From Ahaetulla prasina (Eukaryota > Chordata > Lepidosauria > Squamata > Colubridae), in contig NC_080542.1 in NCBI RefSeq assembly GCF_028640845.1, forward strand, positions 16,521,283 to 16,585,282: a stretch of 64,000 nucleotides of DNA, written 5' to 3'. The notes under the pieces are model-generated. The model worked only from the letters and a program-made list of their open reading frames with translations, ran no database searches and was not told the DNA's origin. Shown piece after piece: positions 22,170 through 32,129 of this stretch. A program made the translations under genes and the position numbers. Position 1 is the first letter of the stretch. Every line of letters starts with the position of its first letter.

Positions 22170-22930
22170 CAATTGTGATAGATTAGAGAAATTTCCGGAC
22201 AGTGAGAACAATTAATCTATGGAACAATTTTGGTTGCCGGTGGTCTTCTGGGTGAGATTCAAGGTTCTGGTGATCACCTTTAAAGCGCTCCCTGGAATGG
22301 GACCGGGATATTTATGGGACCACCTACTGCCATCGATAATCTCCCATCGACCTGTGCGCTCCCACAGAGAGGGCCTTTTCAGGGTGCCGTCGGCCAGACA
22401 ATGTCGGCCGGCGACCCCCAGGGGGAGAGCGTTCTCCGTGGGGGCTCCGGCCCTGTGGAATGAACTACCTGTGGGGCTACATCTTCTCCCTGATCTTCGT
22501 ACCTTTAAGCGCAAGCTCAAAACCTTCTTTTTTTCATCAAGCAGGGCTGGCCTGATACAATTTTAAATTGAATGTTTTAATGGGATTTTAAGGGGATTAA
22601 TTTTATTTATGACTTTTATTCAAAATTTTTAAATTTTTCAGCGTAATTGAATTAGATTTTTAATGGTTATTGTATTTTAAACTGTCGATATTTGTTTTAT
22701 TTCTGCTGTACACCTCCCTGAGTCTTCGGAGAAGGGCGGTATAAAAATATAAATAATAAATAAATAAATAAATAGCAATATGCCTTCAAAAGTTGTGAAT
22801 GCTACAACAGTGGAAGTTTTTAAAGAAAAGATTGGAGAAGCATTTTGTCTGAAATGGTATGGTTTCCTGCCTGAGCAGGGGGTTGGTCTAGAAGACCTCC
22901 AAGGCCCCTTCCAAGTCTGTTATTCTGTTC
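22170..22930 (+). mobile_element. CR1 LINE 3' fragment split by an L2-like LINE
   Basis: CR1 runs AGAACAATTAATCTATGGAA up to about 22224 and resumes at about 22775 (CCTTCAAAAGTTGTGAATGC) to the terminal GGTTGGTCTAGAAGACC. Confidence 0.9.
22225..22770 (+). mobile_element. L2-like LINE 3' fragment nested in CR1
   Basis: Open frame 22219-22566 is the reverse transcriptase C-terminus (…GPGYLWDHLLPS, HREGLFRVPSARQC, ALWNELP). The usual 3' hairpin CACCTCCCTGAGTC...GAAGGGCGG and an (AATA)n tail follow. Confidence 0.9.
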
Positions 22931-23112
22931 TGTTGGTCTAAACACTAGTCTCATTGTACCTATGTGGTACACTACTGTGTGTTATATCCTATGTATAACA
23001 CTACTCATTATAGTGAATTCAAGTATGTCATGGTCGCTGTCGTGCCCCAGCATATAACTTTTATATACTGTTGCTGCTCTCTAGCCCCATCTAGTGGCTG
23101 GAGGGACAAATA

Positions 23113-23296
23113 CAGTAGTGGGTTGCCCCCGGTTTGGACCGGTTCTTGCGAACTTACTTGCGAGCAAAACTGGCAGGAGGCTCCACCCACTGACCCCGAC
23201 ATTATCAGGAAGCTTCTGTGCATGTGGAGAAGTACAAGCGTGCATGCACAGTCCTGTTGCAAATTGGTAGTAGAGGTAAGTAGAACCCATCCCTGG
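23113..23296. mobile_element. hAT-like MITE, CAGTGGTGAAAT-related
   Basis: GTGGGTTGCCCCCGGTTTGG body and AGTAGAACCCATCC end, shared with 38517-38660. Two short repeats with 'AGCCCCATCTAGTGGCTGGA' lie on either side (about 23080 and 23560). Confidence 0.55.
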
Positions 23297-23304
23297 ACAA
23301 ATAT

Positions 23305-23510
23305 TATTTGTTTATTTATTTATTTAATTTATATACCACCCTTCTCCCAAAGGACTCAGGGCGGTTTACAGCCAAATAAAAGACGGATTTCACAAAAATT
23401 TAAAAACATTTTAAAAAGCTAATTCAATTCGGCCGAAACAGACTAAAACTATAATAAAACCCACATTAAACTACATCAAGCCAGCCCCGCGCGATGAAAC
23501 AAAAATAAAA
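23305..23510 (-). mobile_element. L2-like LINE 3' tail
   Basis: ACCACCCTTCTCCCAAAGGACTC hairpin and an A-rich 3' UTR ending near CCAGCCCCGCGCGATG. Confidence 0.85.
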
Positions 23511-23849
23511 TAAATATACCCCAACATACTATCTTTATATACACTGTTGTTGCCCTTTAGCCCCATCTAGTGGCTGGAGAGACAAAATACCAAGTATATC
23601 GTTTGAAGCTGACTCAATCCATTTACCCGTCAGCCCACACTCTCAAACCAAGTGCATGCTGGGAAGCCAGACTCCATTTCCTTTAGCATTTGGAGAAGGC
23701 AGAAGTAAAAGGAAGCATCCATCTTAATCTGTGGCACATGGTCACCCAAGGACAAACCCACACCCCACAGACAAACCATCACTGATGAGATTTAAATTGC
23801 TTGTGTTTATTAATTGTTACGTTCAGCAGTAACTTAATATTGTCTATCT

Positions 23850-23984
23850 CAAGGGTCTCCAACCTTGGCAACTTTAAGACTTGTGGACTTCAACTCCCAG
23901 AGTTCCTCAGCCAGCAAAGCTAGCTGAGGAACTCTGGGAGTTGAAGTCCACAAGTCTTAAAGTTGCCAAGGTTGGAGACCCCTG
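23850..23984. mobile_element. Palindromic hAT-type MITE, perfect target duplication
   Basis: 135 bp palindrome centred near 23915. Flanked by GTCTATCT at 23842-23849 and 23985-23992, an exact 8-bp duplication. Confidence 0.93.
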
Positions 23985-24059
23985 GTCTATCTTGTATTTG
24001 GTTCTCATTGTATGTATCTCTATTTGCCCCAGTTTCACCATATCTCTCATACACTAGAG

Positions 24060-24387
24060 CAGTGATGGTGAATCTTTTAGACACCGAGTGCCCAAACTGC
24101 GTGCGGGCGCGTGCCCAAACTGAAAGGGGCATGCAAATGCATGTGTGTGCAGCAGAGACGCGAAGACCAGCTCGCCAGTGGGAGGCGGGCCATCCCAACA
24201 CCGACAGCATGACATGAGGTAAGATCTTTCTCTTCCGTGACCTTCTGTTTCCTCGTTTGCAGGGAAACAGAAGCTCACACACAAAAAAAAAGTCACGGAG
24301 ATCTCACCTGGGCTGACGGTATGCGGGCCAGCAGAGAGGGCTATCTGTGCCACTTTTGGCACGCGTGCCATAGGTTCGCCATCACGG
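24060..24387. mobile_element. hAT MITE, CAGTGATGGTGAA family
   Basis: Ends CAGTGATGGTGAATCT and ...GGTTCGCCATCACGG. Flanks CACTAGAG (24052-24059) and CACTAGAA (24388-24395), 7/8. A diverged relative spans about 48092-48845. Confidence 0.88.
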
Positions 24388-24509
24388 CACTAGAAAGTCA
24401 AGCTCTCTCTGTTCCCCATACAAGTTGCCCATGACCACAATTGAGCCCAAAATTTCTGATGTTAAGTGAGACATATGTTCAGTGAGTTTTGCCCCATTTT
24501 ATGACCTTT

Positions 24510-25303
24510 TGTTGTGTCTCGCCCGCTTTCACCGCAGCCAGGGCCTTCTTATCTGCTTCCGAACGCTGAGGAATGTTTTTTTTTTTGTTTGTTTACATTT
24601 ATACCCCGCCCTTCTCCGAAGACTCAGGGCGGCTTACAATGTATAAGGCAATAGTCTCATTCTATTTGTATATTTTTTACAAAGTCAACTTATTGCCCCC
24701 CCAACAATCTGGGTCCTCATTTTACCTACCTTATAAAGGGTGGAAGGCTGAGTCAACCTTGGGCCGGGCTCGAACCTGCAGTAATTGCAGGCTCTGTGTT
24801 CTAATAACAGGCTTCTCTACTGCCTGAGCTATCCCGGCCCCTGTCCTAGTATACCTCCCGGCTCCAGCCCTGGCTCCATGCCCAGACAGGCTGAGGAGGA
24901 AGAAGTACCTCCATCCCCCAGCTCTGGCTCCATGCCCAGGCAAACAGAGCAACTAGACCCCTCCCCCTCCCCCACAGCATGTGAGCCTGAGGAAAGTCAA
25001 TTACCAACAGCTGCCTACTGGAGTGACCCTCGCTTCAGAAGAATTGATAGGCGGCGGCGACAAAAGGAAGGGAGGGGCAGGCCTGGATAAGTGCTGAGTC
25101 ATGGAGCCACACCCCATGGCCTATATAAAGGATCTGCTTTCTGGCATTCTCTGAGTCAGGCAAAGTCTAACATATCTTGCTGAAGTCACTTTCTGGTCTC
25201 CTGCCTGCCTTGAGAACTTTGCTAGGACTTTGGCAGAGCTGCAGAGGCATGCCTGATTCAGATTTCCCTGACCCGGCCGTCAGCGGAGGAGTGGGACACG
25301 ACA
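24510..25303 (+). mobile_element. Solo LTR with a nested SINE
   Basis: Starts TGTTGTGTCTCGCCC, ends GGGACACGACA. Perfect target duplication CCTTT (24505-24509, 25304-25308). Contains a TATATAAAG box at about 25122. Coding-like segment EEEEVPPSPSS...RFRRIDRRRRQKEGRGR at 24880-25090. The SINE at 24569-24842 sits inside it. Confidence 0.9.
24569..24842 (-). mobile_element. tRNA-derived SINE with an L2-type 3' tail
   Basis: Antisense view: the sense strand starts GGGCCGGGATAGCTCAGGC (A box), has a GGTTCGAGCCC B box, then a body with AATGAGGACCCAGATTG, and ends in CCGCCCTGAGTCTTCGGAG...GGGCGGGG, the terminal hairpin of the L2-like LINE. A second copy is at 43253-43525. Confidence 0.85.
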
Positions 25304-25629
25304 CCTTTCTTACCACAGTTGTTAAGTGAATCACTGCAGTTAATGAGTAAATAACGCAATTGTTCAGTGAATCTGGCTTCCCCATTGACTTTGCTTGTCA
25401 GAAGGTTGCGGAAGGGGATCACATGACCCCGGGACACTTGCAATGGTCATAAGTATGAACCAGTTGCCAAGCATCTGAATTTAGAGCAGATGATCATGGG
25501 GATGCTTCAAAGGTCGTACCTGTAAAAAACAGTCACCAATTACTTTTTCCAGTGCAGTTGTAGTTTTGACTGGTCACTAAATGAACTGTTGTAAGTCGAG
25601 GGCTACCTGTACTATTAGAACTGATATAA

Positions 25630-26665
25630 AGGCATTTGAACACAATAGTGATCGGTGTCATTCGAGACCATGATGAATCCACATACAGGCGGGAGGTTGA
25701 ACGACTAGCCTCGTGGTGCGACCAGAACAATCTGGAACTGAACACACTCAAAACCATAGAAATGGTGGTAGACTTTAGGAGAAACCCTTCCATACTTCCA
25801 CCTCTCACAATACTTGACAACACAGTATCAACAGTAGAAACCTTTAAATTTCTAAGTTCTACCATATTGCAAGATCTAAAATGGACAGCTAACATCAAAA
25901 ACGTCATCAAAAAAGCACAACAAAGAATGTTCTTTCTGCGCCAACTCAGAAAACTCAAACTGCCCAAGGAGCTGCTGATCCAGTTCTATAGAGGAATTAT
26001 TGAGTCTGTCATCTGCACCTCTATAACTGTCTGGTTTGGCTCTGCAACCCAACAAGACAGACACAGACTTCAGAGGATAATTAGAACTGCAGAAAAAACA
26101 ATGACTACCAACTTGCCTTCCACTGAGGACCTGTATACTGCACGAATCAAAAAGAGGGCCGTGAAAATAGCTACAGACTCCTCACATCCTGGACATAAAC
26201 TGCTTCAATTCCTACCCTCAAAACGACGCTATAGAGCACTGCACACCAGAACAACTAGACACAAGAACAATTTCTTTCCGAACGCCATCACTCTGCTAAA
26301 CAAATAATTCCCTCAACAGTCAAACTATTTACTAAATCTGTGCTACTATTAATCTTCTCATCGTTCCCATCACCCATCTCCTTCCACTTATGACTGTATG
26401 ACTGTAACTTTGTTGCTTGTATCCTTACAATTTATATTGATATTCATTGTTTCCTGATTGCTTATTTGTAGCCTATGACTATCATTAAGTATTGTATCAT
26501 TAAGTGTTAAATTTGTATCCTATGACTATCATTAAGTGTTGTAAGTGTTGTACCTTGATGAACGTGTCTTGTCTTTTTATGTACACTGAGAGCGTATGCA
26601 CCAAGACAAATTCCTTGTGTGTCCAATCACACTTGGCCAATAAAAAAATTCTATTCTAATTATAG
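25630..26665 (+). mobile_element. Snake1-type CR1/L3 LINE, 5'-truncated
   Basis: Open frame 25636-26307 covers the reverse transcriptase C-terminus (SWCDQNNLELNTLKT, QQRMFFLRQLRKLKLP, VWFGSATQQDRH, LPSKRRYRALH). It lacks the catalytic FADD and everything upstream. The 3' UTR ends near 26660 in ATTCTATTCTAA. Confidence 0.88.
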
Positions 26666-26698
26666 TTGTCCTAGTTTTGCTTCCTGTATTTCCAGATT

Positions 26699-26746
<48 letters not shown>
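26699..26746. repeat. (TC)n(AC)n compound microsatellite
   Basis: Dinucleotide runs joined head to tail. Confidence 0.95.
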
Positions 26747-27190
26747 TTTTTATGGAAGCCAGATATTGTGCTCTATTCAGGAAGCTCTGGATGTCTCATG
26801 GAGGAACCTACACAAATTGCCACAGAAGACTTCTTAGTGAAGAAATTAAAGAATTCTATTTAGAGACGCTCAGCAGTTCATTAACAGAAAGGCTATATGA
26901 ATTCACATGGAAAAGTTATATACTCTCTGAAGAAGTCTTGTAATTATTTATAATTTATGAGCATGTTCACACCGCTAAGGGATTCTGCATATTATCATTG
27001 GGCATTCAGAAGTTGTATAAGGTCATGATTCTCATGAAATTGTTCTGGTCTTTCATCATTTCTAATAAATTGTTCGTGTTTTCTTGCTCTTCATCTTGAC
27101 CTCTTGGGTATCTCAAAGACTTAATTGAAGAGAGACCATTATTCAACAGAACTTAGAATAATGAATACCTGACACTTTTTTTTTAAAGAC
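26747..27190. repeat. Olfactory-receptor duplication unit, copy 3, no receptor
   Basis: GGAAGCCAGATATTGTG, ATACTCTCTGAAGAAGTCTTG, GGGATTCTGCATATTATCATTGG and CTTGACCTCTTGGGTATCTC match 3890-4280 and 13355-13920 in order. The receptor and proximal flank expected on the left are missing; that side is occupied by LINE and LTR DNA. Confidence 0.75.
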
Positions 27191-27524
27191 TAACTTATTT
27201 AATTAAAGATTAAAAGAACTTCTTACATTCAAAAGTAACTTCTTACATTCAAAAGTGATTCAAAAGTGAAAAGTGATTGCATACAGCCGTGATGTCTGAT
27301 GTAACCTATCGCACGCATGTAAGAAGTGGCACACAGAGCCATCTCTGCAGGCATGGGAGTGTGGCCTGTTGCTCTGCCAGGTTCCGGCATGCCGGCCAGC
27401 TGATCTTCACACATGTGGGAGCGCCAGAAACCAGAGGAGTTGCTGCCTGGTGCACAGCTGCTTCTGCTCTTTTGGGGCGGTGGGGCTGCGTAGGAGCTGA
27501 GCAGAAACAGCAGGAGATGAACCA

Positions 27525-27745
27525 ATGGTGAAATCCAATTTTTTTTACTAGTGGTTCTCTGGGCATGGCTTGGTGGGCGTAGTGTGGCTTGATGGGCATG
27601 GCAGGCGAAGGATACTGCAAAATCTCCATTCCCACCCCACTGAGGCCAGCCAGAGGCGGTATTTGCCGGTTCTTGGAACTGCTCAAAATTTCCGCTACGG
27701 GTTCTCCAGAACCTGTCAGAACCTGCTGAATTTCATCCCTGAGAT
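27525..27745 (-). mobile_element. hAT-like MITE, CAGTGGTGAAAT family
   Basis: ATGGTGAAATCCAATTTTTT end and CAGAACCTGCTGAATTTCATC end. Nearly the reverse of 30013-30233. Confidence 0.7.
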
Positions 27746-28140
27746 GAAGCAACACAAGGCTCTGCCACCACCCAACCCCATACATCAGTCCAAAATGATT
27801 GATTGTATCAAAAGCCACTGAGATGCCAAGAAGATCAAGGATAGGTGCACCAAGTCCGTCTTCTTGCCAGGCTGGGGAGATTCCTCTTTTATAAGTGGAA
27901 TATAAAGAAGTAGAATTTGAGAATTTTGCCAGATACCAAGCACCCAAATTTTGAGCACGTGCCCGTTAGGGATGATGTGATGGTCACTAAGTGTAAAAAA
28001 TGGTCATAAGTTAGTTTTTTTCAGAAGACGTCGGAACTCCAATCACTAAACAAATGGTTTGTATAAAATTGAGCATTTTCCCCCTCAATCTCCCACTTTG
28101 GATGGGGAGAGGCCGCCAATACAGGTTGTGCCATTCCATG
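27746..28140. other. Old repeat remnants
   Basis: 27746-27860 resembles an inverted L2-type LINE piece (TTGTATCAAAAGCCACTGAGA, cf. 6097-6117). 27955-28060 resembles the CAGGTAGTCC MITE (GGTCACTAAGTGTAAAAAATGG). Confidence 0.5.
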
Positions 28141-28144
28141 AATT

Positions 28145-28340
28145 TTTATGGCTTAATGGTTATAGAACAATTAATCAGTGGAACAACTTGCCTCCAGAAG
28201 TTGTGAATGCTCCAACACTGGATGTTTTTAAGAAGAGACTGGACAACCGTTTCGCTGAAATGGTACAAGATTGCCTGCCTGAGCAGGGGGTTGGACTAGA
28301 AGACCTCCAAGGTCCCTTCCAACCCTGTTGTTCTGTTTAA
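28145..28340 (+). mobile_element. CR1 LINE 3' end
   Basis: AGAACAATTAATCAGTGGAAC to GGTTGGACTAGAAGACCTCC and a CTGTTGTTCTG tail. Confidence 0.9.
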
Positions 28341-28718
28341 GCACAGAATAGTTTATTATTGCTACCTTTGCTACAAGAATTTAGTCAGCCAACACTCAAA
28401 ACTAAATTGGTACTAGAAGAGGGTCAATAGAATGCTTTGCTATTGGAATGCCACCTTGTGGTTATTTTGTAGTTGTATTTTTATATATATACTTGGTTAG
28501 TTTTCTATTTTTTGCTGCTTTTATGCCTTTTTTGTCAGAAGCCAGGGTCATTTGGAGTTAGGGCACATCCAAATTGAATTAAACCAATCAATCGATCAAT
28601 TTGGCTAAGTCACCCGTGTAAGAACTTAATATGCTATTCTATTTAGCACACACTTGCTGTGTGGTATTTTAGCAAACATTGTTCTTTTTTCTTTTTCTTT
28701 TTTTATGAAATCAAGATA

Positions 28719-29320
28719 CAGTAGTGGCCAAAATTTTGGAAACATTTTGGGAAAAGTGTATTTTTCAAACTAGCTAATAACACCACTTTTTTTGGAGTAA
28801 TACCATAAAATTATATATCAATGGAAAGATAAGTTAATAAAGAATGTAATGCAATAACTTTTATGAAGAATTTGCTATTAGTATAGCAGTTTCAGTATAA
28901 AGAAAAAAGTGAAACACATTAAAAAATGAGATATTACAAAGATTATCACCATAGAATAAAAGAGATATACACCATGTCAGTTAATACTTAATTGGGTAAA
29001 CTTTAGCATGAATTACGGCCTCACAATGTCTTCCCATGGAGTGAACCAAGTCTTTTAGTTCTGCAGTGTTATAATGTGAAACCAAGATTTAATGATTGCT
29101 TCTATTAACTGGGTTTTATTGCTGGGTCGCTTCTGACTAACAAGTTTCTTTAGTCAGCTCCATAGATTTTCAATTGGGTTAAGGTCTGGGATATTCCCAG
29201 GCCATTCCAGCAGTGGAATAGGATTATCTTGAAACTCAAAAAAAACACCTGGTGTTATTAGCCACCAAACCTCAAAAATAGACTTTTTCCAAAAGGTTTC
29301 CACAATTTTGGCCATTACTG
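28719..29320 (-). mobile_element. Tc1/mariner element remnant, 602 bp, TA target
   Basis: Terminal inverted repeats CAGTAGTGGCCAAAATTTTG (left) and CAGTAATGGCCAAAATTGTG (right, complement), each bordered by TA. The minus strand encodes the transposase C-terminus: WPGNIPDLNPIENLWS carries the third catalytic acid (Glu of a DD34E enzyme), followed by KDLVHSMGRHCEAVIHAK. The N-terminal half and first two Asp residues are deleted and later stops occur, so it is inactive. Confidence 0.9.
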
Positions 29321-29414
29321 TATATCGTATGTAGAACATTTCCACATTCTACAAAGAAAGTTCCTTGAATCAGGATGAGGTAAAAATTCATCTGCGAATT
29401 CTGTGGTGATTGAA

Positions 29415-29888
29415 TGACTGAAGGGTACTTACGGGACCGCCTGCTGTTACCTCATGCCTCCCACCGACCCGTACGCTCACACAGAGAGGGACTTCTCAGG
29501 GTGCCGTCCGCCAAACAATGTCGGCTGGCGGCCCCCAGGGGAAGATCCTTCTCTGTGGGGGCTCCTACTCTCTGGAATGAACTTCCCCCCGGTTTACGCC
29601 AAATATCTGACCTTCGGACCTTTCGCCGCGAACTGAAAACATTTTTGTTTGTTCACGCGGGGCTTTCTTAAATTGGGTAGATTTTAAATTTAATTGTTAT
29701 TTAGTTTTAAACTGGGTTTTTTTTTAGATTATATATTTTAATTTATCGGCCTAACTGTATAATAAGTTTTTTAATTTATTTTTAATTGTACATTGTTTAT
29801 TTTTATCTTGGCTGTACACCGCCCTGAGTCCTTCGGGAGAAGGGCGGTCTAGAAATCTAATAAAATAAATAATAAATAAAATAATAAA
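29415..29888 (+). mobile_element. L2-like LINE 3' fragment
   Basis: Open frame 29414-29671 (GYLRDRLLLPHASHRPVRSH, TLWNELPPGLRQ) plus 3' UTR and hairpin CCGCCCTGAGTCCTTCGGG...GGGCGG. Confidence 0.9.
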
Positions 29889-30012
29889 AGATAGAAAAAA
29901 CAAGAAGGAAAGTTGGGTGTGTGTGGCAGCCGGGGGAAGAATCTCAGATCATGGATAGTTACTTGGATAAAGTAAATAAAGGCATCCATGCACATAAACA
30001 TACAAACAAGCA

Positions 30013-30233
30013 GGGGTGAAATTCAGCAGGTTCTGACAGGTTCTGGAGAATCGATAGCAGAAATTTTGAGCAGTTTGGAGAACTGGCAAATACCACCTCT
30101 GGCTGGCCCCAGAGTTGGGTGGAAATGGAGATTTTGCAATATTCTTCCTGTGCCATGCCCACCAAGCCACATCATGGCCACCAAGCCACGGCCACAGAAC
30201 CAGTAGTAAAAAAATTTGGATTTCACCACTGCA
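30013..30233 (+). mobile_element. hAT-like MITE, CAGTGGTGAAAT family
   Basis: CAGGGGTGAAATTCAGCAGG at the left and GGATTTCACCACTG at the right. Confidence 0.75.
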
Positions 30234-30799
30234 ATCAAGTGTGTCTTACTGAGAATTAAAACAGCTCAGCTTGAATAGTTTAGAGAGTCCTCTATCATGA
30301 CTCCATACCCAGCACAGATAATGGCACCAAGTTGGTCGCTCTCTATAAATATCCATGTGTTAAGCAAGATCAATTAAATTTCCTTCCCAAAATAGCTCTG
30401 CAAAAGAGACTTGAAAAGCAGGACACTGTATTCCCTGAGAAATTCAATGCCCTAAAGAGATTTGAGGTGAAAAAGGGTTAATATACATAAATTATAGAAT
30501 GAAGCAAGTGGGAGGTTCTAACTTTTTTCACTTCCTCTTTCGGTCCCTTGGAATAATTAACCTATCAGACACTGTAGACACAGCAAACCTCATAGCAGGG
30601 GAAAGGTTTTCAGGGAAGAAAATCAGAGAGGAAAGGAGAAGAGACTTGGGAACTAGAGTGTCTTGGAGTCTCAACCATGGTTTAGAGCTTCATTATTGAA
30701 AGTGATTAAAGGAGCAGAACAAGATTTTGGAAAGAGGAGAAGTTGGAATCTTGAAACCCTTCCCCATTCACTTTTTCAAGACTTTCTATCCAGATAGAG
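30234..30799 (+). promoter_or_regulatory. Upstream region of the N-acetyltransferase gene
   Basis: GGAATAATTAACC at 30550-30562 is a near match, in reverse, to the HNF1 site GGTTAATNATTAAC, plausible for a gene expressed in liver and gut. TTTCTATCCAG directly before the coding exon (ending at 30792) fits a splice acceptor, as in mammalian NAT genes, where one coding exon follows noncoding exons. No TATA box or first exon could be fixed. Confidence 0.3.
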
Positions 30800-31621
30800 A
30801 TGGATGAGATGGATGTCGGATGTTACCTCCAACGGATTGGATTCCAAGATGCCTCCACGTGCCCTTCTTTGGAGACCCTGAAGGGCCTCCACCGTTCCCA
30901 TCTCTTCTCCGTACCCTTTGAGAGCCTCAGCATCCATTGTCAGGAGCCCATCTGCCTGGAATTGCCTCGTTTGTATGAGAAGATTGTCCAAAACCACCGC
31001 GGTGGCTTTTGTTATGAACTGAACGGACTTTTCCGGTGGTTGTTGCAAACTTTGGGATTTGACACCAAAATCTTAGCGGCACGTGTCTGCAACCGCTTCA
31101 CACAGTGTTATGGTCCTCCATTGGACCACTTGATCCTTTTGGTAGACTTGGACGGACAGCAGTTCCTGTGCGATGTTGGGTTCGGAGAAGGTTTCCTGGA
31201 ACCGTTAGAGTTGAAGCCGGAGGTGGAACAAGTTCAAGAAGGAGGCATATTTTGGTTGAGCCTGGAAGGAGCTACCTGGGTACTGGAATATCGGGAAATT
31301 TCTGGAGAGAGGGGGAGATTCCTCTATAAATTCACCCTAGAGGAGAAGCAACTGGAAGACTTTTATGATATGTGTCTTTACCACCAGACATCACCCTGTT
31401 CTATCTTCACCTGCAAATCCTTTTGTTCATTGCGCAAAGCAGCTGGTGGACGTCTGACCTACATGGGTCAGCGGCTCATTTCCACAACCGGAAAGGAGCG
31501 TATGGAAACGGTCTTGCAGGACTCCGAGATCCCAACCATTCTCTTTGATCAATTTGGGATCAAACTGAAGAGTTTTGAACCCAAGGATGAAAAAATCCTG
31601 CCGCCTCCTCAACAAGATTAA
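30800..31621 (+). CDS. NAT: Arylamine N-acetyltransferase
   Basis: Cytosolic enzyme that moves acetyl from acetyl-CoA to arylamines and hydrazines through a Cys thioester. The ORF is 273 codons in one exon, as in vertebrate NATs, against about 290 in mammals; the shortfall is at the C-terminus. Catalytic triad seen: Cys71 in RGGFCYELN, His110 in PPLDHLILLV, Asp125 in FLCDVGFGE. VPFESLSIHC near residue 38 is the usual N-terminal motif. Starting at the second Met (30809, MDVGCYLQRIGF) would place the triad at 68/107/122, the mammalian numbering, so that Met may be the true start. I list the first ATG because it has a purine at -3 and G at +4. Only one NAT is in the window; NAT1 versus NAT2 orthology cannot be decided. 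A tandem duplication covers the stop codon and early 3' UTR. Confidence 0.93.
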   Translation: MDEMDVGCYLQRIGFQDASTCPSLETLKGLHRSHLFSVPFESLSIHCQEPICLELPRLYEKIVQNHRGGFCYELNGLFRWLLQTLGFDTKILAARVCNRFTQCYGPPLDHLILLVDLDGQQFLCDVGFGEGFLEPLELKPEVEQVQEGGIFWLSLEGATWVLEYREISGERGRFLYKFTLEEKQLEDFYDMCLYHQTSPCSIFTCKSFCSLRKAAGGRLTYMGQRLISTTGKERMETVLQDSEIPTILFDQFGIKLKSFEPKDEKILPPPQQD

Positions 31622-31805
31622 CCAGTGGGGGAGAAGCCAAAAGGGCGATCTCTTTTTAGATTGTAATGAAATATGGAATTGGGCAGGTTGATTTATTAAG
31701 GATCTGTGGTTATCTCTTGAACAAGATTAATTCCTGGGGAAAGCCAAAGGTGATCAGTTTTACATTGTAATCAAATATGGATTAGGGCAGATTGATTGAT
31801 GAAGG
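31610..31805. repeat. Tandem duplication across the NAT stop codon
   Basis: About 31610-31705 and 31722-31808 align: AACAAGATTAA, GGGGAAAGCCAAA, ATTGTAATCAAATATGGA, GGGCAGATTGATT, AAGGATCT. Only the first copy ends the ORF. Confidence 0.8.
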
Positions 31806-32129
31806 ATCTATTGAAGATCATGCCCGGGATCATGCTTGTGATTCTGTAAGGGTTAAGAGATACTTCAACTAAGTTTGGATAGCCTACTGATTAGTGGTAT
31901 AGTGTTGTAACAATTACTGGATCATCATTTAGATTTTTAAGGAACCCTGCATGTGATTTTGCCTGTGTTTGCACACTTATCAATGACTGCTACATAAAAG
32001 ATGAACCAAGATGCATTGGTAGTCTGTCAGTCTATGCTTCTGTTCAGCTTTACAAGAGAGGGAGGGAGGGAGGGAGGGGGCACAGGCAGAGAGAGAAACA
32101 GAGGGGCTTCCAAATCTTTGCGCAAAGAG

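Larger units (their letters stand above)
24422..25613. mobile_element. MITE of the CAGGTAGTCC family, split by an LTR
   Basis: Left part 24422-24509 (ACCACAATTGAGCCC ... CCCCATTTTATGACC) and right part 25304-25613 (CCACAGTTGTTAAGTGAATC ... GTCGAGGGCTACCTGTA), as in the intact copy at 59752-60160. Confidence 0.85.

Noticed and set aside
22219..22566. 115-codon ORF as a host gene
   Set aside because: Matches the C-terminus of the L2-like reverse transcriptase at 5046-6728.
17639..25303. Possible complete endogenous retrovirus or gypsy element between LTRs
   Set aside because: Each LTR has its own target duplication, they differ in sequence and orientation, and no gag, pol or env lies between them. 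They are solo LTRs.
27306..27947. 213-codon minus-strand ORF
   Set aside because: Crosses a MITE and an old LINE piece; no coherent protein features.
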